This document shows positions 19,105 through 27,708 of a DNA stretch of 64,000 nt, piece by piece. The stretch is from positions 1 to 64,000 of the forward strand of contig NZ_BAAAOK010000040.1 of NCBI RefSeq assembly GCF_039530285.1. The letters run 5' to 3'. Position numbers and translations under genes: made by a program. Within the stretch, counting starts at the first letter, position 1. Each line of letters starts with the position of its first letter. Under the pieces are notes generated by a model. It worked only from the letters and a program-made list of their open reading frames with translations. It had not been told where the DNA came from and did not search any database. This DNA is from Actinomadura_C alba (GTDB lineage Bacteria; Actinomycetota; Actinomycetes; Streptosporangiales; Streptosporangiaceae).

Positions 19105-20101
19105 GGTGGCCGTGCGGACCGCCGATCGACGGCAGGCCCGCGTGCCGGGGCTCACTGATCCGGTTGTGATGGTCTACCTGGCGCTGGCCGGAGTGACCGC
19201 GCTGGGCTTTATCACCGTGGAGGCCCGTGGCGGCGACTTCCTGACCCTCACCAACGTCGTCGGCATCCTGCACAACTCGGTGGTCCTCGGGTTGGTGGCG
19301 CTCGGCCAGACGGCCGCCATCCTCACCGGGTCACTCGACCTGTCGGTCGCGTACCTCATCAGCATCTGCACGCTGGTCGCCGCCGAGACCATGAACGGGC
19401 AGGACAGCCGTGTGCTGCCGGCGATGCTCGTGGTGCTCGGGATGTCGGCCACGGTGGGCTTGATCAATGGGATCGTCATCACCAAGCTCCAGGTCAACGC
19501 CTTCATCGCGACGCTCGGCGTAGCGTTCATCCTGCGCGGCTACATTGAGGACAACTACACGGGTCCGGCCGGGAAGGTCCCGGTCTCCTTCCAGCACCTG
19601 GGCTACGACCGGATCGGCCCCATTCCGGTCTCGGCCTTCGTACTGGCCGGGGCCACCGTCGCGCTGTGGCTGGTACTGCGCCGCACCAGGCTGGGCTACC
19701 ACATGTACGCGGTCGGCGGCGACGAGCAGATCGCCCGGCTGTCCGGGGTCCGTACCCACCGGGTCAAGATCGCCGCGCACGTCCTTTGCTCGCTGTCCGC
19801 CGGGGTCGCCGGGCTCATACTGGCCAGCCGGCTCGGCGCGGGCGCCCCGTGGGCGGGCACGGAGGCGCGGTACGACCTGGAGTCCATCGCCGCGGTGGTG
19901 CTCGGTGGCACCGTCCTGGCCGGCGGGCGCGGCGGCGTCGCAGGAACCCTCGGCGGAGTCCTGATACTCGCCGTCCTCGACAGCGTGTTCAACCAGCTCG
20001 GCGTGGACCCCTTCTTCAAGAACGTGGTCCGCGGCGCGGTCATCATCGCGGCGGTCGCCCTCTACGCCCGCCGCGGCCAGAGAGCGGGTGACAACACATG
20101 A
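19097..20101 (+). CDS. Sugar ABC transporter permease (RbsC type), first
   Basis: 334 residues with eight to ten hydrophobic helices after a ~20-residue cytoplasmic start. Family features are the early GQTAAILTGSLDLSVAYLIS motif and the late ESIAAVVLGGTVLAGGRGGVAGTLGG block that contacts the ATPase. It overlaps the ATPase gene by 8 bases (ATGACTGA), so translation is coupled. It probably forms a heterodimeric channel with the next permease. Confidence 0.9.
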   Translation: MTEVAVRTADRRQARVPGLTDPVVMVYLALAGVTALGFITVEARGGDFLTLTNVVGILHNSVVLGLVALGQTAAILTGSLDLSVAYLISICTLVAAETMNGQDSRVLPAMLVVLGMSATVGLINGIVITKLQVNAFIATLGVAFILRGYIEDNYTGPAGKVPVSFQHLGYDRIGPIPVSAFVLAGATVALWLVLRRTRLGYHMYAVGGDEQIARLSGVRTHRVKIAAHVLCSLSAGVAGLILASRLGAGAPWAGTEARYDLESIAAVVLGGTVLAGGRGGVAGTLGGVLILAVLDSVFNQLGVDPFFKNVVRGAVIIAAVALYARRGQRAGDNT

Positions 20102-21105
20102 CAGCACTCGCGGTGGATATCAGGCGCGAGGGGCTGCGGCGGGCGCTGCAGGCCGGGGCGCCTGTGTACCTGCTGCTCGCGGCGCTGCTGGTGGCGATCG
20201 CAGTCGCCGACCCGGGATTCTTTGAGCCGGACCGGCTGCTGGCCTTCGCCAAACGGTCGGCGCCGCTGGTCATCCTGGCCGCCGGTCAATACCTGGTGAT
20301 CGTGTCGGGCGGCTACGACCTGTCCGTCGGTTCGCTGGTCACCGTCGGCGTGGTCGTAGCGGCCGAGACGTTCAACGAGTTCCCCGGCGCACCGTGGCCG
20401 GCCGTGGTGGCCCTGCTGCTGGCAGGCGGCGCGCTGGTCGGCTTGGCCAACGGGCTCATCGTCGCCGTGCTGCGAGTACCGTCGTTCATCGCAACCCTCG
20501 GCATGATGCTGATCCTGGAGGGCGCGGTCTTCTACTGGACCCAAGGATCCCCGCACGGCAGCCTGCCCGAGGATTTCCGCGCGCTCGGCCGAGGGAACGC
20601 GGTCGGTTCGTTGCCCTGGGCGGTCGTCATCTGCCTGGCCGTCGGCACCGCGACCGTGCTGCTGATGCGCGCCGCCTTCGGCCGGACCCTGCTGGCGACC
20701 GGCGACAACGAGCGCGCCGCCGCGCTCGCCGGAGTTCGCGTCGCTCGCATCCGCTTGGCCGTGTTCACGCTGTCCGGCCTGGCGGCGGCGATCGCCGCAG
20801 TGCTGGTCGGCGGCTTTTCCGGGATCTCCGCCCAGGCCGGACGAGGCGACGAGTTCGAGGCCATCACGGCCGTGGTCCTCGGCGGCGCGGCGCTCGGCGG
20901 CGGCGCCGGCTCCGTGGTCGCCGCGATGGCCGGCGCGTTCTCCCTGCAGGCACTGTTCACCCTGCTCAACTTGCATGGCGTCTCGGGGGCGCTGGAATCC
21001 ACCGTGCAGGGGCTCATCGTCATCGCCGCGGTCTGGCTTGGGGCCGTCAACTGGTCCCGCGTCCGCCGTCGCCCTGCAACCACCACCCCGCGAGGAGAAG
21101 CATGA
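20098..21105 (+). CDS. Sugar ABC transporter permease (RbsC type), second
   Basis: 335 residues, same architecture as its neighbour: GQYLVIVSGGYDLSVGSLVTV early and EAITAVVLGGAALGGGAGSV late. It overlaps the first permease by four bases (ATGA) and the binding-protein gene by four bases. Two non-identical permeases imply a heterodimer, or two alternative channels served by one ATPase. Confidence 0.9.
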   Translation: MTALAVDIRREGLRRALQAGAPVYLLLAALLVAIAVADPGFFEPDRLLAFAKRSAPLVILAAGQYLVIVSGGYDLSVGSLVTVGVVVAAETFNEFPGAPWPAVVALLLAGGALVGLANGLIVAVLRVPSFIATLGMMLILEGAVFYWTQGSPHGSLPEDFRALGRGNAVGSLPWAVVICLAVGTATVLLMRAAFGRTLLATGDNERAAALAGVRVARIRLAVFTLSGLAAAIAAVLVGGFSGISAQAGRGDEFEAITAVVLGGAALGGGAGSVVAAMAGAFSLQALFTLLNLHGVSGALESTVQGLIVIAAVWLGAVNWSRVRRRPATTTPRGEA

Positions 21106-22304
21106 GACGAACAAACCTTTCCGCCGTGGCGCTGGCCGCCGGGACACTCGCCGTCGCGTCGGCGCTGACCTCGTGTTCCAGTGACGTGCCAACGGGGGAA
21201 GCCAACCCGGGCACGTCCACCAGCGCCGCCAAGACCGGCGACGCGCAGTCGAAGTTCTTCGAACAGGCCGAGTACGACAAGCAGCTCGCGCTGCGGAACA
21301 AGACCCCGCAGGGCCCGGCCGACCGGCCGTGGGAGCAAATGTTCGACCCGCAGATGGTGCAGACCGACAAGTACAAGAAGAGCGGCGGCCTCCACCTGTG
21401 CTTTTCCAACGCCGGGGTGTTCAACCCGTGGCGCCAGGTCGGCCTCAAGAACATACGGGCGGAGGTGTCGCAGCACAAAGAGATCACCGAGTTCACGGTC
21501 TTCGACGGGCAGGGCAAGGACGACAAGCAGATCTCCGATATCCAGGAGCTCACCGGCAAGGGCTGCGACGCGCTGATCGTCTCGCCCAACACCACCGCCA
21601 CGCTCACCCCCGCGGTCACCTCCGCCTGCGGCAAGTTGCCGGTGATCGTGTTCGACCGGGGTGTCGACACGGATTGCCCGGTCACCTTCATCAACCCGAT
21701 CGGCGGCTACGCGTACGGCGCCACCGCGGCCGAGTTCCTCGTCCAGAAGGTGAAGCCGGGCGGCAAGATCCTGGCACTGCGGATCTCCCCGGGCGTGGAC
21801 GTCCTGGAGAACCGGTGGTCAGCGGCCAAACTCGCGTTCGACAAGGCCGGCTTGAAGGTCGCGGACGTGCAGTTCACCGAGGGTGATACGGCCAAGACCA
21901 AGAGCATCGTTGCCGACGCGATCCAGCGCAGCGGCGGCGTCGACGGGGTCTGGATGGATGCCGGTGCCACTTCGGTCGCCGCCGTCGAGGCGTTCGAGGA
22001 CGCCGGGCGGGACGTACCGCCGATCACCGGCGAAGACCAGCAGGACTTCCTGAAGGTGTGGAAGGACAAGAAACTCACTGCGATCGCCCCCACCTACCCG
22101 ACGTTCCAGTGGCGGACGCCGATCATCGCGGCGCTGCGGATCCTGGCCGGGCAGCCGGTACCGAAGGAGTGGAAGCTCCCGCAGCCGACCATCACCGAGC
22201 AGAACCTCGGGCAGTACTACAAGCCCAACATGCCACCGCTGCACTACGCGATGTGCGGCTGCGAGAATCTGCCCGGCTTCCCGCAGGCCTGGGGCGGCAA
22301 GTAG
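21102..22304 (+). CDS. Sugar-binding lipoprotein of the ABC transporter
   Basis: 400 residues, starting at the ATG at 21102 after GAGGAGAA; the frame continues far upstream as a shadow of the permease gene. It has a lipoprotein signal with lipobox LTSC (Cys about residue 26). The periplasmic-binding type I fold is seen in HLCFSNAGVFNPWRQVGLKNI, GCDALIVSPNTTATLTP and PVIVFDRGVDTDCPV. This matches the RbsB/XylF group (substrate-binding domain 4). Members bind ribose-, xylose- or inositol-like monosaccharides. A cysteine-rich end (AMCGCENLPG) is odd for the family. Confidence 0.9.
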   Translation: MRRTNLSAVALAAGTLAVASALTSCSSDVPTGEANPGTSTSAAKTGDAQSKFFEQAEYDKQLALRNKTPQGPADRPWEQMFDPQMVQTDKYKKSGGLHLCFSNAGVFNPWRQVGLKNIRAEVSQHKEITEFTVFDGQGKDDKQISDIQELTGKGCDALIVSPNTTATLTPAVTSACGKLPVIVFDRGVDTDCPVTFINPIGGYAYGATAAEFLVQKVKPGGKILALRISPGVDVLENRWSAAKLAFDKAGLKVADVQFTEGDTAKTKSIVADAIQRSGGVDGVWMDAGATSVAAVEAFEDAGRDVPPITGEDQQDFLKVWKDKKLTAIAPTYPTFQWRTPIIAALRILAGQPVPKEWKLPQPTITEQNLGQYYKPNMPPLHYAMCGCENLPGFPQAWGGK

Positions 22305-22320
22305 AAAGGAGCTGGTCGAG

Positions 22321-23187
22321 TTGTTCCCGATCGGCGTCAACACCTGGATCTGGGAATCCCCCCTCACCGGCGGCGCCCTCGCCGCGCTCGCGCCCAGGAT
22401 CCGCGGGTTCGGCGCCGATGCCGTCGAGCTACCGGTGGAGGAGCTCGACGACTGGGACCCGGTGGCCGCCCGCAAGGTCCTGGACGACAACGGGCTCACT
22501 GCTGCGGCGGTGTGCGCCGTCATCCCTCCGGGCCGTGACCTGGTCGCCGCCGACCCTCCCACGGTGGCCCGCGCCCAGGACTACCTGCGCCGCTGCATCG
22601 ACGCGGCGGCGCAGGTCGGGGCGCCGGTGGTGGCCGGGCCGATGTACGCCGGGGTCGGCCGGACCTGGCGAATGGACCCCGGCGAACGGGCCCTGCACTA
22701 CGCCGAACTGCGGGCGGCCCTGGAACCGGTCGCCGAGCACGCCCACGCCGCCGGCGTGCGGCTCGCCGTCGAGCCGCTCAACCGGTACGAGACCAGCCTG
22801 CTCAACACCGTTGCGCAGGCCATGGAGGCGCTCGACGGGCTGCCCACCGAGACGGTCGGCCTGGCGCTCGACGTCTATCACATGAACATCGAGGAGCACG
22901 ATCTCGTCCGACCCGTCGCCGCCGCCGGATCCCGGATCGCGCACGTCCAGGTCTGCGCCAACGACCGTGGCGCCCCCGGCACCGACCACCTCGACTGGAC
23001 CGGCTTTCTGACCGCCCTGCGTGACGCCGGCTACACCGGCTCGCTGTCCATCGAGTCCTTCACCGCGCACAACGCCACGATCGCGGTGGCCGCATCCATC
23101 TGGCGGCCGCTGGCCCGCAGCCAGGATGCGATCGCCGCCGACGGCATCGCATTCCTGCGCCGCATGACCGAGTCCCTGTCCAGCTGA
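22321..23187 (+). CDS. Sugar phosphate isomerase/epimerase-type TIM-barrel protein
   Basis: 288 residues of the xylose-isomerase-like TIM-barrel superfamily (AP endonuclease 2 family). It resembles ketose 3-epimerases: IGVNTWIWE at the first strand, RLAVEPLNRYETSLLNT (Glu metal ligand), VGLALDVYHMNIEE (Asp/His ligands), HVQVCANDRGAPG, and SIESF at the last strand (Glu ligand). Such enzymes epimerise or cleave keto-sugars, fitting the upstream oxidoreductase. The start is an unusual TTG, fixed by AAAGGAG at 22305-22311, nine bases upstream; no in-frame ATG is near. It is the last gene of the operon. Confidence 0.85.
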   Translation: MFPIGVNTWIWESPLTGGALAALAPRIRGFGADAVELPVEELDDWDPVAARKVLDDNGLTAAAVCAVIPPGRDLVAADPPTVARAQDYLRRCIDAAAQVGAPVVAGPMYAGVGRTWRMDPGERALHYAELRAALEPVAEHAHAAGVRLAVEPLNRYETSLLNTVAQAMEALDGLPTETVGLALDVYHMNIEEHDLVRPVAAAGSRIAHVQVCANDRGAPGTDHLDWTGFLTALRDAGYTGSLSIESFTAHNATIAVAASIWRPLARSQDAIAADGIAFLRRMTESLSS

Positions 23188-23217
23188 CTCCCCCGCCCGT
23201 CCGAACAAGCCTGATGT

Positions 23218-23283
23218 CAGGGAGCGTTCGATCTGGTCGATCACGTAGCGCGACAGGTTCTTGCCGAGATCGTCGCCGCGGAC
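23218..23283 (-). pseudogene. Thioredoxin-reductase-like fragment
   Basis: Twenty-odd codons read RGDDLGKNLSRYVIDQIE, a close fit to the NADPH-domain helix of FAD-dependent thioredoxin reductase-like proteins. The rest of the gene is absent, so this is debris. Confidence 0.35.
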
Positions 23284-23520
23284 GAAGAGACTGCCTTACC
23301 GGGTGCCGTGAAGCACTGCCAGTCGAGCTCGATGTTTGCTCGTCGTTAGCTCGGATGTCGCAGAACGGCACGTCACCACCCAACAGGCGCCGACAGCGGA
23401 ACCGGTCGAGTCGCGACCGGTGCCGGCCGCACCGGTCCCGGCTGGTCTACCGCCCAGGGCGCAGGATATGAACACCCGACTCATTCACGCACGTCAAGGC
23501 AGGTTTGAAGGTCGCTTGGC

Positions 23521-23610
23521 AACACGCATCATGCAGTGCCAAATCGGCGGCTGATCACAAGCCGACCACCCGACACCGCCCAGGAGATCATGCAGCCATC
23601 TGTATGGCTC
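23521..23610 (+). repeat. Dispersed ~90-bp repeat, copy B
   Basis: It aligns along its length with copy A (5014-5106), sharing AACACGCA, CAGCTGATC-like and AGATCATGCAGCCATCTGT blocks. It is followed at about 23612-23640 by a sequence whose reverse complement reads like a tRNA T-arm (GGGTTCGAATCCCC), and copy A also sits beside a T-arm-like sequence. Confidence 0.7.
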
Positions 23611-23658
23611 CCTGTTGGGGATTCGAACCCGTGCAACCGACACCACCGCGCGGCCTGC

Positions 23659-23727
23659 GCAATCAAGGCGCTGGCCGAGTTCGCCGCCGGTCGCTACTCC
23701 CGGGGCAAGGTCGTCGTCACCGTCTGA
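23659..23727 (+). pseudogene. C-terminal remnant of a zinc-type alcohol dehydrogenase/quinone oxidoreductase
   Basis: The last 22 codons read AIKALAEFAAGRYSRGKVVV and end at TGA. This is the standard C-terminus of NADP-dependent quinone oxidoreductases. Nothing of the gene remains upstream, where repeat B and tRNA-like sequence take over. Confidence 0.55.
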
Positions 23728-24098
23728 GCCGTCCAGTCGTCCCCGGGCACCCGTACAGCGGGACGCCAGTGCCTCGCCCGGCGGGCCCCGGGGCCCGCCG
23801 GTGCCATCCGCGCACGGTGACGTGCAGGCGCCGGACGCGCCACGCTTGACTTCTTCCACCCAGCGAGCGTGTCGGGCACCTCGTCGGCGCGATGGCCTGG
23901 GAGCCCGACGTACAGCGCCGGGAACCTGGCGGACGGCGACCATCGTAGAGAACCCGTCGAAGACACCGGGAGCCACCACTAGTTCGGCACGGCCGCGGCC
24001 AGCGACCAGGGTTCGGCGGCGTCATGGCTCGGCATGCTTCCCCTCCTCATCCTCATGACCACATCCTTGAAACTGGGGTCCTGGAATCGGGACCGGCT
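23728..24098. other. Unassigned stretch in the gene graveyard
   Basis: Minus-strand frames have coding-like base bias (for example FPALYVGLPGHRADEVPDTL) but are interrupted and lack starts. Probably more gene debris; I recognise no family. Confidence 0.3.
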
Positions 24099-24743
24099 CT
24101 AGGCACCGGTAAAGGCGTGCAGCTCGGCGGCGCAGTGGGCGGAGAAGACGGTCACCTGATCGCCGTGGTCGCGCACCAGGTCGAGCAGCCGCCGCTGGTT
24201 GCCCCGGCGGGCGCGGCGATCCGCCTGGACCAGCGTCTGGAACATCGCCAGGCCAGGCGGGCAGTGTGGACGGGCCGAATCGAGCTCGTCGTGGTGGAAG
24301 TAGGAGTCGCCCGCGTGCAGTAGCCAGCCTGCGCCGGTGTCGACGGCCATGCCCGCGTGCCCGCGCGAGTGGCCGGCCAGAGGGATGAGCAGGATTTCCG
24401 GCGGCAGCCCCTTCAACTCCCGGACGGCCTCGAACCCGAACCACGGCTCGCCCGCGTCGGCATAGGACGTCCAGTGCGGACCGTGGGTGAACTGGACGGC
24501 GCGGTAGCGGGTGCGCTCCACCCGGCCCCGTGGTTCCCACAGCGCTTGCAGTTCCTCGGCGTAGACGTGCACGTTCGCCTCGGAGAAGTCGACCAGCCCG
24601 CCAATGTGATCGGCGTCGAGGTGGGTGACCACGATGTCGCGCACGTCCCTGGGGTCATACCCGAGCCGTTTCACCTGCTCGACGGCGGTTTCCAGCGGGG
24701 CGCCACCGTCTGTCGTGCCGAGTCCAGCCGTCTGTCGTGCCAT
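24099..24743 (-). CDS. Metallo-beta-lactamase fold hydrolase, N-terminally truncated
   Basis: 214 residues. The metal motif is VTHLDADHIGG, with later ligands in LIPLAGHSRGHAG, LHAGDS (Asp bridge) and VFSAHC. This is the arrangement of lactonase/glyoxalase-II-like enzymes. The usual first ~50-60 residues, including the first strands and the IDTG motif, are missing. The frame begins MARQTAGLGTTDGG, in the middle of that motif, right where TetR debris ends. An N-truncated, probably non-functional enzyme is the best reading. Confidence 0.6.
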   Translation of the reverse strand: MARQTAGLGTTDGGAPLETAVEQVKRLGYDPRDVRDIVVTHLDADHIGGLVDFSEANVHVYAEELQALWEPRGRVERTRYRAVQFTHGPHWTSYADAGEPWFGFEAVRELKGLPPEILLIPLAGHSRGHAGMAVDTGAGWLLHAGDSYFHHDELDSARPHCPPGLAMFQTLVQADRRARRGNQRRLLDLVRDHGDQVTVFSAHCAAELHAFTGA

Positions 24744-24843
24744 GGACGCGCTCGACCCGGGCCGCTGCCTCTGACGTATCGTCGGCTCGCCAGCACGACC
24801 GGAACCTGATCACCGGCGGATTTGGCCTGCTGCCGGTCCCGGG

Positions 24844-25310
24844 TCAGCGCGCGACCGCGGTCGCCCAGGCTCCTACGAGTGCCGTCGTCGCGATGCCCGC
24901 CTGCTCGGCGGCGGTGTCGACGGCGATGTCGATATCGCCCGACTCGCTCCTCCACGCGCCGTCGAGTAGGGGGCGGCGAATCCGTGCGCGGTGGCTGCCA
25001 CGGCGGCGGCGAGCTCGTCAGCGCGCGGCGTGACTTCCCGTGCCGGTTCCCGAACGCATCGACGATCGGTCGGGCGACAACGGCCAGCTCGGGATAGCGC
25101 GCCTTGTCCAACCCGGAGCCGTAGAGCACCTGGAACAGCGAGGCGTGCTCTGCGGTGAATCGCACGTAGGTCTTAGCGGCGGCAGCGAGCCGCTCCGCTG
25201 GCGGAGCGGCCGGTTCGACCCGGTCGGCCAGCGCCGCCGCCAGCTCCCCCACGGCGCGGGCGGCGGTTGCGGCGAGCAGCTCGTCCCGGTCGGCGAATGC
25301 CGCGCCGCAA
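24844..25310 (-). pseudogene. TetR-family regulator, decayed
   Basis: The C-terminal ligand domain is readable (AFADRDELLAATAARAVGEL, then FTAEHASLFQVLYGSGLDKA), but the DNA-binding N-terminus is gone. Two frame changes are needed to continue into LDGAWRSESGDIDIAVDTAA and the stop near 24844. Truncation plus frameshifts mark it as dead. Confidence 0.65.
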
Positions 25311-25316
25311 AAACCG

Positions 25317-25662
25317 GACACCCTCGTCGCCGCCGATTCCAACGGCAACGACGCCACCCTGGCGGTGTGCAGCGTGAGTACCGGCCAGGCCGACCTACAT
25401 GCGAAGCGCGTTGATCCAGGGCCAGACGGGTGCGCGAGCCTAAAGGACCTCGCCTTGACGCCGGATGCCGGGCGGGTCGTTGTCGCCTGCGGCTCGCCCT
25501 ATTACCACCAGGCGTTCCGCACCGCCGACCTGTCGGACGACGGCCGCTACACCACCGGCACCTACCCCAACGCGGTGGCCATCGCCTCCGACGGAGTGAT
25601 CGCGGCGGGCAGCGACAGCTCCACCTCGTCCGACGTATACCTGCTGGACCCCCCGCAGCTCG
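25317..25662 (+). pseudogene. Internal fragment of a beta-propeller (YVTN-like) surface protein
   Basis: The plus-strand frame reads DTLVAADSNGNDATLAV, LTPDAGRVVVACGSPYYHQ and YPNAVAIASDGVIAAGSDS. These are beta-propeller blades as found in secreted actinobacterial proteins with Ig-like repeats. There is neither a proper start nor a C-terminus. It abuts the decayed TetR gene head to head. Confidence 0.55.
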
Positions 25663-25751
25663 GGCCGCCCTCGCCTGCTCGGCCCGGCGACGGCGTTCCA
25701 GCAGCCACTCGGGAAAGTACGAACCGCGGCGCCCGCAGGTTCAGACCCTGA

Positions 25752-26135
25752 ACCGCTCGAAAATTGGCTTCAGGCGCTGTCCCGCAGGTTTCACGCAGGA
25801 GTGCGCCTGGACACTTCGTAGGCAGCCAATCGGCACACCCCCAACCAGCTGCGCGTCACATTCTGCCCGCTACCTGCCACGAGATGCCTAAGATCACCGC
25901 TGCCGGCTTCGGGCGACCTCTGCTACCGGCCAGATGAGCAGAGCAATATGCGCGCACCGTAAGCGGTGCGAATCGTGTGCGACCGAACGACGTCTGAAGC
26001 CCTAACGAACCCCAGACCGCCCCGCTCCCCCGGTCGGTGCTCCCGTTGCTCCCGCCCGGAGCGGGGAGCAGCGGGAGGCACACATGGTCCCTGAACCGTC
26101 CTGAACAGGCGTCAACAAGCGTCATCGCACGGCGC
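25752..26135. other. Intergenic region, no gene recognised
   Basis: Short minus-strand frames are present but none is convincing. It lies between the beta-propeller fragment and the hairpin before the tRNA remnant. Confidence 0.4.
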
Positions 26136-26167
26136 TGACCTGCGGCATCTCAAAAAACCGCAGGTCA
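26136..26167. repeat. Perfect 10-bp inverted repeat
   Basis: TGACCTGCGG pairs exactly with CCGCAGGTCA across a 12-base loop containing six A residues. It sits just before the tRNA remnant and could be a terminator read from either strand or a recombinase arm site. Confidence 0.6.
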
Positions 26168-26181
26168 GGGCATGATCGGAA

Positions 26182-26231
26182 CTACCTTGACACGGTAGAG
26201 GTCACTGGTTCAATCCCAGTATCGCCCACCA
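26182..26231 (+). tRNA. 3' half of tRNA-Val(GAC), probable attachment-site remnant
   Basis: The anticodon arm CTACC-TTGACAC-GGTAG (anticodon GAC), variable loop, T-arm ACTGG-TTCAATC-CCAGT, 3' acceptor strand ATCGCCC and ACCA are all intact. The 5' acceptor strand (expected GGGCGAT) and D-arm are absent; the upstream sequence does not supply them. A 3' tRNA half with its terminator is what an integrase leaves at the far end of an element that entered a tRNA gene. No integrase is visible in the window. Confidence 0.75.
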
Positions 26232-26237
26232 CATCAT

Positions 26238-26280
26238 CCCCAGGTCAGGATCATGATCCCGATCTGGGGATCTTTGTTTT
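26238..26280 (+). terminator. Strong rho-independent terminator after the tRNA remnant
   Basis: A 32-base near-perfect palindrome (CCCCAGGTCAGGATC and its complement) ends in CTGGGG and is followed by ATCTTTGTTTT. This is probably the native tRNA-Val terminator. Confidence 0.8.
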
Positions 26281-26568
26281 CCGGGTGGATCGGGAGCATA
26301 TCGGGAGCACGCTGCGCTGGACCGTGATCGCGTCGAGGGGCGGGTTTCGGCGTCCGGCCGGTCATGCGGCGCGGGGACCGAATCGGTAACCGGTCCGGCG
26401 TCATGGCGTTGACCTGCGAGTATGCGGATTCCCAGAGCGGACAGAATGAGGGTTCTGTCTTGTCAGCGCCTCGCGAGTACCTGGTGACAGCTCCCTTAAC
26501 GACAGGCCAAGTCCCTGAACCGAATCGATCAGTTCGGGACTTCGCGCTATCGGCCGGATATCTCCCGA

Positions 26569-26985
26569 TTATGCCGGTCCGCGAGTGACCCGACGGGGGT
26601 GCAGTACGATGCGCCGGAGGTCTTCGACCTCCCACGTCGCCCTGGCGGCTGCACGCTGCTCGGTCTGGGTCGCGTCCCAGTAGCGCTCGGTGAGCCTGTC
26701 GGCCAGTTCCTTGCCACCGTCGGGGTGGACTGTGACGTCGGCCTCGATCGACACCCACCCCTCGGTCTCGCCGGGCGGCTTAATCACGACGAAGGAGGCT
26801 TGCGGATCGGCTTCCAGCCGACGGAGCCGCGGGGCGCCGGCGAGCGAAAACAGCTGCACGTCCCCGTCAGGCGTCGCCTCGAACCACACCGGTCGTGGAG
26901 CCGGCAGGCGACCGGCCGCAGGCGACACGGTTAGAAGTCCGAACAGCGGACGCGCGAGCAGAATGCGATCGGAGTCAGTGAACAC
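26569..26985 (-). CDS. PPOX-class (pyridoxamine oxidase-like, F420/FMN) protein
   Basis: 138 residues with the split-barrel flavin fold: FGLLTVSPAAGRLPAPRPVWFE, RLRRLEADPQASFVVI and GWVSIEADVTV follow the usual strand order. The C-terminus has the Arg-rich end typical of the group. Actinobacterial members use F420 or FMN for reductions. The GTG at 26985 (VFTDSD) follows GGGAGG at six bases; the GTG at 27018 would place that site inside the gene. Confidence 0.7.
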   Translation of the reverse strand: MFTDSDRILLARPLFGLLTVSPAAGRLPAPRPVWFEATPDGDVQLFSLAGAPRLRRLEADPQASFVVIKPPGETEGWVSIEADVTVHPDGGKELADRLTERYWDATQTEQRAAARATWEVEDLRRIVLHPRRVTRGPA

Positions 26986-27300
26986 CGGTACCTCCCAGAG
27001 GTGCCAATAGCGGAGCACAGCTGGTTAACCAGCTGTGCTTGGGCTCGAGGCACGCTGGAGCGTGCGATAGACGGTCGGTCGGAACACGGAGAGTACCCCT
27101 GGCCGTAACATCCCTGGGCTCGAAGACGTTCCCGACATGGGCCACACGAGCCGCGTCTGGCTCGGCCCCGAGTGGACGGGGCAGACCATGGCGCGACTCT
27201 GGCGATCCGGGCATCGGGGACGAATAAGAAACAACCCCAGAGTTTCCTGAGCTCTCTCCTCCTCCTGTAGTCGCTGGACCTGGGCTTACTTCCCGGATCT
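26986..27300. other. Intergenic region, no gene recognised
   Basis: Divergent promoters for the PPOX-like gene and the next plus-strand gene must be here. Short minus-strand frames are not convincing. Confidence 0.4.
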
Positions 27301-27699
27301 ATGCCTGTTCTGGTACACACTGGGCAGATGCGCGACGAGCCTGAGGTCCGCATCGTCAACGGCCAGATCGTCAAGGCACCCGGAGTCGGGCCGATCGCGC
27401 GGGTATGGCTTCCCCAGCACGGCGAGGTCATCGCGAAGTTCCGGCCGAGCCGAACGAACAGATGGTGGCTGCGCGGGCCGGTGGGCATCCGGTCTCCCCG
27501 GCTCGACGGCGAGCGGTGGCACCTGCCACGCAGCTGCCTCACCCGGCTGGTCAACGCGGCGATCGACCGATATGGCTACGTCGCTCTGTGGCGGGACATG
27601 TCGAAGCTCTCGCACTGCAACAAGGCGTGCCTAGAAGCGACCGGGATGGACTGCGACTGCTCCTGCATGGGCGTCTTCCACGGCGAGGGGGGCGGTAGT
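27301..27699 (+). CDS. Cysteine-motif hypothetical protein, C-terminally truncated
   Basis: About 130 residues of real coding sequence. VWLPQHGEVIAKFRPSRTNR and RYGYVALWRDMSKLSHCNKA lead to a C-x3-C-x7-C-x-C-x-C motif (CNKACLEATGMDCDCSC), likely a metal site. After GVFHGEGGG the frame runs on without a stop into the antisense of the DUF5996 gene up to 28872, so the natural end is lost near 27700. ATG 27331 is an alternative start. I recall similar actinobacterial proteins of unknown function. Confidence 0.5.
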
Positions 27700-27708
27700 T
27701 CGGTGCGG

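Noticed and set aside
20394..22304. 636-residue plus-strand protein
   Set aside because: The first 236 codons are a shadow of the permease gene; the true start is at 21102 with a lipoprotein signal peptide.
24671..25357. Intact 228-residue regulator
   Set aside because: It starts in the middle of a TetR domain, then leaves the family pattern at a frameshift; scored as a pseudogene.
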